The position numbers and the translations under genes were made by a program. A model generated the notes under the pieces. That model was not told where the DNA came from and ran no database searches. It worked only from the letters and a program-made list of their open reading frames with translations. A DNA stretch of 64,000 nucleotides from Neonectria sp. B-13 (taxonomy: Eukaryota; Ascomycota; Sordariomycetes; Hypocreales; Nectriaceae), in the NCBI GenBank assembly GCA_002682825.1, contig NOKP01000004.1:1361607-1425606 (forward strand). Direction: 5' to 3'. Each line of letters begins with the position of its first letter. The first letter of the stretch is position 1. Positions 22,633-35,229 of the stretch are shown here, in pieces.

Positions 22633-23467
22633 TGTGGTTAACTGCAATGCGCGGAAGCTGGAGGGATGCGAGAACTCGAGATAAACAGACGTGGCGACGA
22701 CGGAGATGACAAGGGAAGGCGGTTTGGGAGCTGTTGAAGTTGGGGGATGACGAGCTCGGAGCGCGGGACGGAGGAGGGTCACTTGACGGCTTATCTTGAT
22801 AAGCGTTATCAGCTGGCGGCTTGGTTGCTAGGTTGACAGGCATTTACTTACCTAAACACGTCACAAGCTGTAGCATGCAGCGCATCACATACCCTGTATT
22901 ATTTTACGAGACATTATTTTCACGTGTGAGACAAGACATTGGCCTAATAGTCACGCAGTGTTTGGAATTCCCTGCCTCATTCTCGCTACTTCGTATGGGA
23001 CAGAGCTTTCATGACTGAACAGACTATATAGAGTGTGGAACTTCCGTTGTGCCTTTAGGTTCCACGGCCCGTTGCTAAAGGCGTAGAAACTTATTTCTGT
23101 TTCTTCGTTCACCTTTAACTACAATATTGTTTTCGAAATGTTTCCAGTCATAATGTTCCAACTTTATTCCAGGCCAAAGGGAATGGTGCATCCAACATCC
23201 AGCCTTGCTGAATACTTTGGTGTTTAAAATGGGTTCTATCGCGCAGCTTATACGCGATGAATATTTTAATTGATTTTATCGACCCAAGGGAAGTGAAGTC
23301 ACAATGCGAACAGATGAATCCGTTCTGCTCCGGCTGTCGACAAGATACATACATGCTCTTGGAAAGACAGCAACGGGCGTAACCCTCTGCAAATAAATCA
23401 TGAAGTAAACAGATTTGAGAAGTAGAATATGCCATTTACATTTGCTACTTTTCTCTTGAACACTGAA
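22633..23467. other. Intergenic, no gene seen
   Basis: Promoter of the aminopeptidase gene and 3' flank of the SurE-like gene. The right half is AT-rich. One 95-codon frame (23148-23435, minus) has no family resemblance. Confidence 0.5.
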
Positions 23468-24603
23468 CTATTTCCCCTCAGCGAGAGGCTCTAGTCTCTT
23501 CATGATGCTCTCGGTGTTTGCCGAGCTCGGCGCAGTGTAGTCAATGGTGTAGATAGAAATAGAAACACCGCCGTTCTCCACAACGTACGTCTCTCCTGGT
23601 AGCGAGCAGTCGCCATTCACGCACGTGTTTACGCCGGCAGCGTATGGCTTGATGTTGGCCCAGGTAAACGTACCCTCCGATGCATCCAGAACCGCCTCGT
23701 TGACGTGAGCGTTGCCGGTCATGCGTGTCTGGACGAACTTAAGGCCCTTCGTCTTGCCACTAGTCAGGGGCGGAATGTTGACATTGGCACCGTATCCCAG
23801 CGGCAGAATAGGACCCTTAGCTGGAGTGCTTTTGATGAAGGCGTTGACAACCTTGACCGATACTTCAGCAGCCCAGGTAGCTGGGTTGGTCTTGTTCTTG
23901 ACATCAAAGTACGGGACTTCTGCGTTGCTTGCCGACAGCGCAATGGCTGGGATGCTTCGGTGTGTTGCGGCATACCTGCAGTCTCCAGATTAGTACAGGA
24001 TACGACGAACGAGACAGCTGTACTTACGCAGCGCCAGCGGTTCCCGAAAGAGTCCATACGAACGGCCCGAGGTTGGTTCCGTAGTTGGGTCCAGTCACTA
24101 CCAGATCAGGGACCTTGAAGTCCGCATATCGGGGAAGAACATAGTCGAGAGCAACAAATGTGCATGCCGCCGGAGTACCATTGTAATACCAGATGTGGCT
24201 ATCATTAGGATCGCTCCCAACCTAACGTCATGATGTTCAGCAAATCAACTCATCTTAGTTATAAGTCGCAGTGATTCACATACGGATGGTTCGCCGGCGG
24301 GAATGAGATCGTATTGTGCCGGGGCGGTTAGGTTACCCTCGGTTGTGAAGTCAGATCGCCCTCCCTGACCACTTTGCTTCGTCGCGGGCGCGACAATCCA
24401 CACTAGACAAATGTCAATTAGTTGCTCGTCAACTGACCAAGAAAAACATGTTCCATACCGTCGTGACCTTCATGCTTGAGCAATCGGTACAGCTCACGCA
24501 GGTTTCCTGACCCGAATCCGTCGTCGTTGTTCAATAGGATGTTGATGGCGTTTGAGAACGAGACAAGACAGACGGAAATGGTGACGAGACCGGAAAAACG
24601 CAT
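23468..24603 (-). CDS. SurE-like phosphatase, secreted or vacuolar
   Basis: Survival protein SurE family nucleotidase/acid phosphatase. Four exons on minus: 24603-24459, 24402-24284, 24221-24028 and 23975-23468; the spliced length is 321 residues. It begins with a signal peptide (MRFSGLVTISVCLVSFSNA) directly followed by the SurE nucleotide-binding start ILLNNDDGFGSGNLRELY, which carries the metal-binding DD pair. Other family blocks: WIVAPATKQSGQGG, the DLVVTGPNYGTNLG loop (SurE consensus SGPNxGxN) and SGTAGAAYAA. Introns are 24403-24458, 24222-24283 and 23976-24027, all GT-AG. The family normally dephosphorylates nucleoside monophosphates and other phosphoesters. Fungal members with a signal peptide are expected to be secreted or vacuolar, which is inference here. 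The gene stands alone, with no operon-like neighbour. Confidence 0.9.
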
Positions 24604-25572
24604 CTTGAATGACGAGCACCCTGCAGTGCAATCGAGCGGCTCCTGAAAATATGTCTCTACGGAAGGAGATTGCTTAGGGGTTGGGAATTTATGATTCCAT
24701 CGCATGTCGGCTCTTTATACCACTGTCAAGTACAGACGAATCCTATCGCAGTATGTTGCTGCTCCTTCCCGAGTAGGCTACCGTTCCGAATCTATGCCAG
24801 GAACTTTTGCGATTAGATCGGCTTTGCATCTTGGCATGGGAAGCGGAGGACTCCGATATTCCCGGTCTTTCCTGGTCTCCCTGGCGATCTTTCTGGGCTT
24901 GTCCAAATTCGGAGAATGGTCGCGTGCCATGGGTCAAGATAGCCGGCGGCCTCAGTCGATTGAAGACGCTGTGTTATCTACGAATACGCTTGGCCGTCAG
25001 CAGTGTTTTTGTAGCATCTCAACCCCGCATTCATGGGGATGGTAATTGTGGTAGGGATGAACCCCTGCTGATGCCTCTTCCAGTGTTGATGCGCCCTTGA
25101 TCGACAGAAGTCCGACATTTGCCCACCACCAAAAGAAAATCATTAACCGGAGTGGTAACCCGACAGGGAGTATAAGATTGACTGTACTATACAGCCAGGT
25201 GGCTCTCCTGTCGCAACACTCTGCATCACAGCTGTCACAGTCGTGAAATTGGAATTATGAATTCTTCTGATGTCCTGAATTGGGAGCGCAATTGCTTCTA
25301 GGGATGATTGATTACTTCCCCCAATAGCTTGTTGAGATGTTGAAATTAAGCTTAAGGCTAAAGGTCTTAGCAACTGCCAACGACGCTGGACCTTACAACC
25401 TAGGCTAGTCTGGTGATTTAACCGTTGCCGAGCTCGAAAGACAGACTCCTCGCTAGTTACCCTTTGTCTCGTAGACAAGATAGCTCAGTGCCTCCCTTCT
25501 TTGAATCCGAACCGTAGCGGCAGTATATCAATGACTTAATTCTTCTTGCTTTTTCGTTGTAGCTTGTCCTGT
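24604..25572. other. Intergenic, no gene seen
   Basis: Promoter of the SurE-like gene and 3' flank of the Zn2Cys6 regulator. Frames here are short, and most are antisense to one another. Confidence 0.5.
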
Positions 25573-28349
25573 TCATTGAGGCTCCGGTAGAGGAACAAAG
25601 CCGCTGAAAATGTCCATCACATTAATCCCAAGCAGAAGATCATTTTCCGGAATCCATGAGTCCTGGGATGGCATGTCCTTATCCATGGCATAAAAGCTGC
25701 CGCTATGACTGTCCATAGTTCCGAGTAGGTTCTAAAATCAAGTTGTCATTAATAAGATAATCGCAAGTTGATCCTAAAGAGACGCGATCACGGTCATACC
25801 TGAAACATTGATGAAGTGCTCTGATCGCTTGTAAGGTGCGGGATTGTGCTGTCGCCTTGAATGCCTGTCCCGAGCATGTTTCCAACTGGCAAACTTTGGG
25901 ATAGCTCTTGGTGTTGTGAGTTGTCGCGATTCGTGTCATTCACATACTCCCGGGCGATATATGCGAACTCTGCGATCAGCGAGCCTGGAAGAGATCCCTC
26001 GCTTGAATACTCTATGCGGGAGAAATGACCACCTGCAATATCCAAGAGGGCAAGATTGCTGGCTGTATCCTTGTGCTTTGGATCGTTGATTACCTCCTCG
26101 AAGAGAATAAAGAGTGCAAGTATAGGGATACCCGCAAGGACCCTGGATGTGTCAGCGATGCTGCAAAACGTTGGGTAAGACCTGCAGAAGCGGTTGAAAT
26201 TGAGACAGCCTTACCAAAGAGGAGTCGAAGGCTCGACATCAATAAATGGCGTCAACTCGAGAATTGATCTGGATACCGTCATCATGATCTCCTTTGCCTT
26301 GACCTTGTTTTCAAGCACAGAAGGGTCAGTCGTATTTGCTGCGAGTTGATGATATGTCTTGGCGAGAATCAAACGAAAGCTGTAGTATAGGTAATGAGTC
26401 CATAACACTGCAGCCCCAGCCACTGGTTTTCGAAACATATACTGGCTGCAAAGAGGACCAGGTTGCTTATCCTCGGGCAGCGATGCTAGCCATTGATCCA
26501 GGTCGTCGCTAAGTTGATTGATCGTCGACATGTAGTATTCCGAGTTCTTTTTCGAGACACCAGGGGAAAAGAGGCTCTCCAGAGCCCGTGAAAGAAGCCT
26601 AGAGAGACGAGCAAACGTAAGAAACCAGTCGAAGGTGCCGAATATTGATTCTGGGATGCAAGGGATCGGCGTTGTTATATCAATGTCGATGAACGCCTGG
26701 CTATGTGAGCATCGTTATCTTTAGAACCGAAGCAGGAACTTACCGAACTGCGGCCGAAGTAAAAGCTTGACATTTTCTCCAAAGAGTACAGAACCCAGAA
26801 TGTGCGTCGGAATGCCTGAGTTGCTGCACTGCTGAGATTGACCAGAGCGAGGCTCTGCGCCCGACGGGTGGCCTCGGTGATCACAAACTTCTCAATGGAG
26901 AGGCACGATATTCCAAGTGAGTATATCGATATTGTGGTCATGGCTTGGAGAACCAGGAGGGAATGAGGGGATTGGACTAGATCGGGAAATAGGGCGAGAG
27001 AGATGGAGAACAGCTGCCATGCCCGGCCTTTCCCAGGTTCAAAGCTGCCTCCACCGTCATAGAGACATCCTAGTGCCAATACTGAGTGGTAGAGAGCAGA
27101 GAACGGCTTATTCTCGGCCAGAAGAGTAGGCAAATCAGCAGAAAACGCAGTTGTTTCGAACGTGCCACGGTTTAGATGGGGATACAGAGGGTGGACACGA
27201 TCGAAGTACGCTAAAACACGTCAGCTAAGTTCGACGTGATGAATACTCTGCTGTTGCTGTACCGGTGATGAAATTTGCGGCGGCTGTTCGGTCAGTGAAT
27301 GGCCCATTGCGTCCTGTTTCCTGGGATATCGACCGAGCTGAAACCTTGTCTGGTGACTTGACTCGATTCTGAAGGACCGATGAGAATCTCTTTACGAGCT
27401 GATCGACTTTGTTGTTCTGAAGCCTGGCCGAGAGGGAAGCGAGCCTGCTGTCGGTAAAAAACGTAATTGTATACGTGCCACCTAGGTGATTTTAGTATTG
27501 GATGACGCAGAAAAGAAAGTTCTTAATACCGAAAAGACCGTTCCCCTAATTAAAATCATAGTTAGTCAATGCAAATTTAGAGGTAGGTAACGGGTCATAA
27601 ACTCGAGCCAATAAGTCTCAGAAAAGGGTGGTAGGTACCTTCAATGCGACGCGTCGGTTGTTACCGGATTCTTCGGGGGTCAGGGTTTTTGATAGGATCT
27701 GATCGATATAAATACTAGAATGCAACACTGGCGTTGGAAGGTCTCCTTTTCCGGCCAGGTTTTGGTATTGAGCTGTCTGAACGTTACGGTATTAGTATAT
27801 GAAATGATCAAATACTCAATAAATAGAACATTCAACGACGGAACAGAAGAAGCGCAAGTGCAAACGACAATATGTCGCGAGAGGGGATATCTGGAAGTTG
27901 CATACGTTTAAAGTTTCAAGCAGAGGTTTTTCCGGTGAACAATCCGGACCCGACGGCGGTGGTGTCACGGCTGTCACAAGAGACTTGTTCACTGAGAAGG
28001 GGTTCTGTGTCAGCTTCGGAAATTGGATTTATGGTGGGGATACCGAAAATAGTTACCATTTTTTCGTAATGGGACCTTCCTCTGGCCGAAGAAACATTCT
28101 ATGCCTCGTTGCTTTAATTCATGTCAGCCTTGTTCACAAAAGAATGGGTACTAGGGGACGTCTAGAGACAGACTTACCGAACAACCGTGACATGGAGAAG
28201 GATAGCCTACATAGATCAGAAAACGAGAAGCAAAAGGAGAAGGAGTATGCAGAAGGAACGAGAAATGACATACCAGAGCACCGTACTTTGCGCGTCTTGC
28301 AGGCGTCACAGGCCTTCGACCGCTTCGTACTCCGGAGCCGTTGGTCCAT
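25573..28349 (-). CDS. Zn2Cys6 fungal transcription factor
   Basis: Fungus-specific transcription factor with an N-terminal zinc binuclear cluster and a fungal_trans middle homology region. Eleven exons on minus: 28349-28274, 28206-28178, 28111-28057, 27991-27906, 27773-27639, 27545-27530, 27481-27263, 27210-26744, 26696-26215, 26142-25800 and 25731-25573; spliced product 688 residues. The zinc cluster is assembled from the first three exons: CDACKTRKVRCSGYPSPCHG then CSQRGIEC, giving C-x2-C-x6-C-x6-C-x2-C-x6-C. The middle region carries YFDRVHPLYPHLNRGTF, FSALYHSVLALGCLY and RRTFWVLYSLEKMSSFYFGR, typical of the family. A 16-nt exon (27530-27545) is the weakest part of the model. An in-frame ATG at 28454 would add 35 residues. 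It is divergent from the PDR transporter, 865 bp apart, so control of that transporter is plausible but unproven. Confidence 0.88.
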
Positions 28350-29214
28350 CCCGCGAGGTGCCTTGGAAGCCCGTTGTTGCCGATGTGATCGATCTCCACT
28401 ACTAGGATGCGGGAAATGTGTAAACCTGGAAAGTCCCGGAGGCAGCAGAAACATATAGCACTCGGTAGAAGCTACACGTCATGAATGCGTTCATGTCGAG
28501 GAAGCAAATTCCGAAGTCGAGCTCCGGAGTTGACGTTGGAAGTCTCGGCGCCGACCTTCCCAATCAGGACTAGCGACCGGGGATCGGGGAAGACGCGGCA
28601 TCCGCTTTTTTGCGTTTGCCGGAGCTTGACCAAACAACTTGTGAAGGGGGCGTCAAAGCACTCTCCTGTCGAGTCCTACGACGCCGCTGATTTATCGGTG
28701 CTCTTCCACACGGATCCATCCCGGAACTCCAGTTGAACCTCGGAGTCTAGCTGCGGTATCCCGAAACGCCGGTAGTCTTTTGTGGCCTCCGAGATGAGCT
28801 TCTCGTCCATCCTGACGTGTCCGCATTTGCGGCGTCTTATCGACGGCCTCGTTGGCTGGGTTCCACATGTCAATCTCTACCGTATGGAATTTCCAAGGAT
28901 CAGGTCGCCGGAGATGGCAAGATGAGATCAATACCGGCAGGGGCGGTCCCGAACAGCTACCCGATCGACGGGATGTAACAGGTTAGATGTTAGATATGAT
29001 GCAACACGGTAAGCCCGGCTGAGCGGCTCTGCCCGAGGTTTTCACATGGCGTCGTAGCTATGTAAATATATATCAAGGCGCCCCTTGTCCTTGATATTCC
29101 TTGATGTTGAACTTCATCCTACCTTCACTCGTTTCTCTTCTTCTATATCAACCGTCCTCCGTCGCTTCACGAAGTACACTACAAGTCTCTTTCCGTCACT
29201 TGTTAGTGATCACC
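28350..29214. promoter_or_regulatory. Divergent promoter between Zn2Cys6 regulator and ABC transporter
   Basis: The 865-bp gap between two divergent start codons. It holds a perfect 10-bp palindrome TCGGCGCCGA (28545-28554), which contains inverted CGG/CCG triplets two bases apart, and the palindrome CTCCGGAG (28522-28529). Inverted CGG triplets are the classic half-sites of Zn2Cys6 proteins; binding here is inference. A TATA-like AAATATATATC (29064-29074) lies 140 bp before the transporter ATG. Short open frames inside are not credible genes. Confidence 0.5.
29064..29074 (+). promoter_or_regulatory. TATA-like element of the ABC transporter gene
   Basis: The run AAATATATATC lies 40 bp before an in-frame upstream ATG (29104) and 140 bp before the ATG in good context (CACCATGACG, 29215). 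Confidence 0.45.
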
Positions 29215-32200
29215 ATGACGGTGCTAGCGAACCCCCAGGATGACGTTTCCTTGTCTTCTGATGCTCACGTCAACGGATCTGATACAATTTCGGAGAGCAG
29301 CGATGAACCCGTTGCTGGTCTAGCCCGCTCTTTTTCGCTGTCTCGAACCTTCTCTTCCTTCCCACCAAATGTCAATCCATTCCTCTCCACAGACTCCAGG
29401 CTTGACCCAAACTCCCCAGATTTCGACCCGAAACGTTGGACCAACGCTCTCCTTCATGCCTTCTCACAGGATCCAGTCAAGTACCCTCGCCATACTGCCG
29501 GAGTTTCTTATAGAAACCTAGGCGTGTATGGGTTCGGTACGTCGACGGACTACCAGAAAGATGTATTCAACGTTCTCTGGGAGGGGCCCATGAAGCTTGC
29601 AGACTGGGCAATCAGGCGAAAGAGCAAGATCCAAATTTTGTCGGGGTTTGATGGCTTAGTCAAGAGCGGCGAGATGATACTCGTCCTGGGCCGACCCGGG
29701 AGGTAGGTCACACACATTCAATTCCTTCCTTGCTGGCCTTTTCTGACCGACTTCCTCACAGCGGTGTGTCTACTCTGCTCAAGTCTATATCAGGACACAC
29801 ACATGGACTGAATCTTGAGACATGCTCTGAATTCAACTATCAAGGTCAGTCCTCCTAGTTCTTACCCACCAGACATCACTGACATCATCTAGGTATCCCC
29901 TGGAACGTCATGCATGACCATTTCCGAGGAGAAATCATCTACCAGGCTGAGACGGATATTCACTTTCCGCAGCTCACTGTCGGAGACACCCTCCTGTTTG
30001 CCGCCCTTGCTCGCACGCCGCAGAATCGTCTGGAGGGAGTCTCTCGAAAAGTCTACGCTCAACACCTCCGGGACGTCGTCATGGCAATATTCGGAATCTC
30101 GAACACGATGAACACCAAGGTCGGCGACGACTTTGTCAGAGGCGTGAGTGGCGGTGAGCGCAAGCGTGTGAGCATCGCCGAGGCGACTCTCAACCAGAGC
30201 ACCATCCAGTGCTGGGATAACAGCACTCGGGGCTTGGATAGCGCAACGTCTCTCGAGTTTGTCAAGACTCTTAGACTCAGCACACGCGTGGGGGGCACAA
30301 GTGCAATTGTGGCTCTATACCAAGCAAGCCAGGATGCATACGATGTAAGATCATTCAGGGAAAGGCTGGGGATACGGTTGCGCTGACTTGCTTCTAGGAG
30401 TTCGACAAAGTCGCCGTCCTTTATGAAGGTCGACAGATTTACTTTGGGCCTGGGGAATCAGCTAAAGCCTACTTCACAAGCATGGGATACCACTGCCCCG
30501 ATCGGCAGACGACGGCCGACTTCCTCACCTCGTTGACCAACCCTTCTGAGCGGATTGTCCGGCCTGGGTTCGAAGATCGAATTCCTCGAACACCGGATGA
30601 GTTTGCCGACGAATGGAGAATGAGCCAGACGAGAGCAACTTTGCTTCGTGAGATTGCCGCCTTTGAAGAACAGTATCCGCTACATGGCCCTGAGCTTCAA
30701 AAGTTTCGCGAAGCAAGAAATGCTCAGCAAGCACCGCTCATGTAAGACAGCTCTTTGTCAGTTGAGGACTGCTCATGCTAAACTCTTGTCTAGGCCAACA
30801 TCCAGTCCCTACACCATTTCTATTCCAATGCAGATCCAGCTTTGCATGACCCGTGGCATCCAGAGGCTTCTTGGTGATAAGACCTTCTTCGTCATCACAG
30901 CTCTGGGCAATTTCTTCATATCCCTCGTCCTTGGAAGTGTGTTCTTTGACCTCCCTAACAGTGCAGAAAGCATGAACAGCCGGTGTTCAATCATCTTCTT
31001 CGCTATCCTGTTTAACGGTTTAAGTAGTGCTCTCGAGGTATGAACCGTAAACCATCATTGCTGAACCTTTTTGCTGAACCGTACAGATCCTCTCTTTGTA
31101 TGCTCAACGACCTATTGTCGAGAAGCATACTCGCTATGCACTTTATCGCCCGTTCTCCGAAGCTATTTCATCGACAATTTGCGACCTACCCTTGAAGATG
31201 ATCTCTACTATCGTATTCAACGTTCCTCTCTACTTCATGTCCAATCTTCGCCGGGACGCATCGGCTTTCTTCATCTTCCTACTTTTCGCATTCAGTACCA
31301 CGTTGACCATGTCTATGATCCTCCGCAGCATTGGCCAAGCCACAAAGACAGTCCATCAGGCCCTGGCGCCGGCAGCGATGTTAATCTTGGGTCTCATCAT
31401 CTACGCTGGTTACATTCTCCCCACGCGGAACATGAAAGGGTGGTTGAGATGGCTGAACTACGTGAACCCCATCGCGTACGGCTACGAGGCGCTGGTGGCC
31501 AACGAATTCAGGAACCGAAACTTTCCATGCCAGGTCATGATTCCCATGGGTGGCCCATACGACGACGTGAGCCCATCCCAAAGAACTTGTTCCACTGCTG
31601 GAGCGGCGCCTGGCGAGAACTTCATCGTCGGCGACACATACATCAAGGCAGCGTACGGCTACGAATATTCGCACTTGTGGAGGTACGTCATCATATGACT
31701 CAGTTCGGAATACTTACTTACATTCCCAGGAACTTTGGCATCCTCATCGCTTTCTTTGCCTTTTTCTCAATGACGTACATCTTCGCCTCCGAATACTTCT
31801 CTCTTAGCCCATCCAAGGGTGAGGTGCTAGTCTTTAGGCAAGGATATAGACAACGCCAGCGAAAGCCTGATGACGAAGAGGCCGCTGCTGTTGATGTTTC
31901 TCAGTCTACTCTACGCCAGGATACTCCCACGACAAGTCTACCTGGGACTGAGAAGATGATCAAAATTCAGGAGCAAACTGCGGTTTTCCATTGGAAAGAC
32001 TTGTGTTACGACATTACCATCAAAGGCGAAGACCGACGGATCCTTAACCGGGTAGATGGATGGGTCAAGCCTGGCACTTTGACCGCTCTCATGGTGAGTG
32101 GTTTCCTGCTGAATGTTAACAAATGACAAGCTAATAAGATCGAAGGGCGCCACAGGGGCCGGGAAAACCACCCTTCTTGATGTACTCGCGGATCGTGTTA

Positions 32201-34210
32201 CTATGGGTGTTGTGACTGGTGACATCCTCATCAATGGACATCCAAGAACGAATTCCTTCCAACGAAAGACTGGTTATGTTCAGCAACAAGACATCCATCT
32301 GGGGACATCAACCGTCAGGGAGGCCATGAGGTTTAGTGCAGAGCTCAGGCAGCCCGCTTCGACGACTACAGAGGAAAAATATGAGTACGTCGAGGAGGTG
32401 ATTCGGCTGCTGGAAATGGAACCTTACGCCGATGCTGTGATCGGAGTTCCGGGTGAAGGTTAGTACGCATAGCGTGATATTGTTTGCGGATACTAACACG
32501 TTTTACGCAGGTCTCAACGTTGAGCAGCGAAAGCGCCTCACCATTGGCGTTGAGTTGGCCGGCAAGCCCGGTCTTCTGCTATTTCTCGATGAGCCAACGT
32601 CGGGTCTGGATAGCCAAACCGCTTGGTCTATTTCTGCTCTCATACGGAAGCTTTCCGACCATGGTCAAGCCATTCTTTGCACTGTTGGTGTCCCCGATCC
32701 TTCTCTTGTGGCTGCTTCTTAACAATGGTCTAGATTCACCAACCTTCCGCCATTCTCTTCCAGCAATTTGACCGCCTCTTACTCCTTGCTCGGGGTGGAA
32801 AGACTGTCTACTTTGGAGACATCGGTGAGAACTCCAAAGTCATGACCAACTACTTTGAGAAGTATGGAGCAGTTCCTTGTCTGGCCAAGGAGAACCCCGC
32901 GGAATGGATGCTCCGCGTCATCGGTGCTGCTCCCGGCGCACATACGGATCGAGACTGGACGGCCACTTGGCGCGAAAGCCCGGATTACACAGCTGTTCAA
33001 ACCGAGTTAGAGAAGCTCGCGGCCCTTCAAGCAACAGCTCCAAGTCCAGAGAGTGCTCATGACTCAAACACCACCTATGCCGCCTCGATCCAGCACCAGT
33101 TCTGGATATGCACGAAGCGCGTTTTTGAACAATACTGGCGGACACCGACTTACATCTACGCCAAATTGCTTCTTTGCTTTGGCAACGTTAGTTCCACAGT
33201 CTCTTCACGTAAATGAAATAATGCTAATGTCCTTTGCAGAGCTTGTTCATCGGTCTCTCATTCCAGAATTCACCTCTATCGATTCAAGGTATCCAGAATC
33301 AGATGTATTCCATCTTCATGCTCGTGGTTATCTTTGCGTTCTTGATGTACCAGACAATGCCGAACTTCATTGCCCAAAGGACTCTCTACGAAGGACGAGA
33401 ACGCTCCTCGAAGACATATGCTTGGTACGTGTTCGTTGTGGCAAACCTGGTCGTTGAAATGCCATGGAACTCTGTGGCTGCAATCGTCATCTACCTGCCG
33501 TTCTATTTCCTGGTTGGCATGTACAAGAATGGCGAAGTCAGCAATACTGAACACGAACGAGGCGGCTTGATGTTTCTGCTGCTGTGGGCTTTCATGATCT
33601 ACGAAGGAACATTCGCGGACATGGCCGTGGCGGGAGTGCCCACCGCGGAGATCGGTGCTACACTCGCACTGCTGTTGTTCATGATGACCCTGATCTTTTC
33701 TGGGTAAGTTGGCATTTCCCTAAAAGTCCCTGCATGCCTTTAATGTTCGACGCAACTAACTCTGTGGCTAGTGTTATTGTCGCAAACTCCGCCCTTCCTG
33801 GATTCTGGAAGTTCATGTATCGGGTTTCGCCTATGAATTACATCATCAGCGCGATGCTTTCCGACGGCGTAGCAAAGCAGCAAGTCCAGTGCTCCGACAT
33901 TGAGTTTCTGACTCTGCAGCCGGCCAACAATCTCACTTGTGGGGAATATCTCGACCCGTTCATGCAGTCAGCTGGAGGTGCGCTGCAAGACCCGTCGAGC
34001 AAGGATCAGTGCATGTTTTGCTCTATCGCGCAGACTGATACGTACCTTCAGGCAATCGGCGTGGAGTACAGTGACCGGTGGAGAAACTTTGGATTGATTT
34101 GGGTATACATCATCTTCAATTGCTTTGTTGCGGTGGGCATTTACTGGCTGGCAAGGGTTCCCAAGAAGAATACGTGGGCAAAGGCCAAGGCATTATTGTC
34201 TCGAGGTTAA
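29215..34210 (+). CDS. PDR-type full-size ABC transporter (ABC-G)
   Basis: Plasma-membrane pleiotropic drug resistance pump in the fungal order (NBD-TMD)x2, spliced length 1470 residues. Introns: 29703-29761, 29845-29892, 30345-30397, 30742-30793, 31038-31086, 31683-31729, 32094-32145, 32459-32510, 32684-32733, 33187-33239 and 33704-33771. NBD1 has the degenerate PDR pattern: Walker [14 protein letters not shown] (Val where the Lys should be), signature [13 protein letters not shown], and Walker B with [15 protein letters not shown]2 has a canonical Walker A ([12 protein letters not shown]), the PDR-type signature [16 protein letters not shown] and Walker [15 protein letters not shown] with the H-loop IHQPS. 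Each half ends in about six membrane helices and a large extracellular loop before the last helix. An in-frame ATG at 29104 could add 37 residues. Substrate unknown. The neighbouring divergent Zn2Cys6 gene is a candidate regulator. Confidence 0.95.
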
Positions 34211-35229
34211 GCTAAGGTACCCAGGGAAGGTTGAACATTGAGGGAAGGATATAGATGAACCTAGAAGTTAGAGAGAGCTAGACAGCATGTTTCCTATTCG
34301 TCATTAGAATGCTATAGTCTATTTGCAAATGCGCTTTAAAATCTTGACTGATGATTTATTCTTGTGTGTTGTGCTAAGTGCTGTGTGCGCTGTGTTATGG
34401 CGATACCTCTAGGTGCTGGAACCCGCCGGCGTTGGAGGGAAACACGACGTCCTACACTTACAGTGTGCACATCAAGCGGAAGACACAAGACATGCTCTAG
34501 ACTACGTGCGTGCGCCTCGTAGCGAGCAAGAAAACCACTCTGGACTTACTCTATCCCATTGCTAGCCTTAAAGCGGTATAAAGCAAGGTAGCGAGGGTCG
34601 ACTGTGGCCGAGCTATTGACGTAGGTCTTAAACTATCGATTTGCTTCTTCATTCGTACTTCATCCTCGTCAAATAAATTAGCTAGATTTGCTTGGTGTCT
34701 TGGCCTTCAAAACATGGACTAACTGAGTATCATCTTCCTTTTCGCTTTTCGTCGGTACTAAAGATGCCTGATTGACCATGGAACCGTCAAGCAAGAGTAG
34801 AGTCAAGGTCTCCGTTTCCCGTGGTGCCCACGAGCCGACCCGTAGCGGCATGGAATGGCTCCGTCTAAGCTGTGTCCCAGCTATCGGAAACCGCATTGGA
34901 CTAGAGCTGCATCAAGCGGAAAAAGACCTGAACGAATGTTCTGTGGCGGGCTGATAGTTCACAGCAAGGATATACTGATATAAGCTTCCTTTTAGCACTA
35001 GCCGCAACCGCGATTGAATTTCTGAAGTGTCTCGCTCACTTGGCACTACGGCATCGAGGATGGACGCGAGCTTTTGTGAACTAAATCTCATTAGTCTAGG
35101 AATGGAGCTATTAATATGCTCATAGAACCTCCAACCTGTTGCTACGACTCTACGTATATAAAGTAGGCAAGCAGCGCATTGCCTTTTCCTGGGCCACTCA
35201 ACGGCTTCTCACGAGCCAACTTGAACACA
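34211..35229. other. Intergenic, no gene seen
   Basis: 3' flank of the ABC transporter and promoter of the Hint-domain gene. Frames of up to 72 codons around 34,680-34,950 have no family resemblance. A TATA box near its right end is listed separately. Confidence 0.5.
35155..35163 (+). promoter_or_regulatory. TATA box of the Hint-domain gene
   Basis: TATATAAAG lies 67 bp before the ATG at 35230, which implies a short leader. Confidence 0.55.

Noticed and set aside
28676..28931. Short minus-strand frames in the regulator/transporter promoter
   Set aside because: 65-79 codons with no resemblance to proteins, lying in a divergent promoter.
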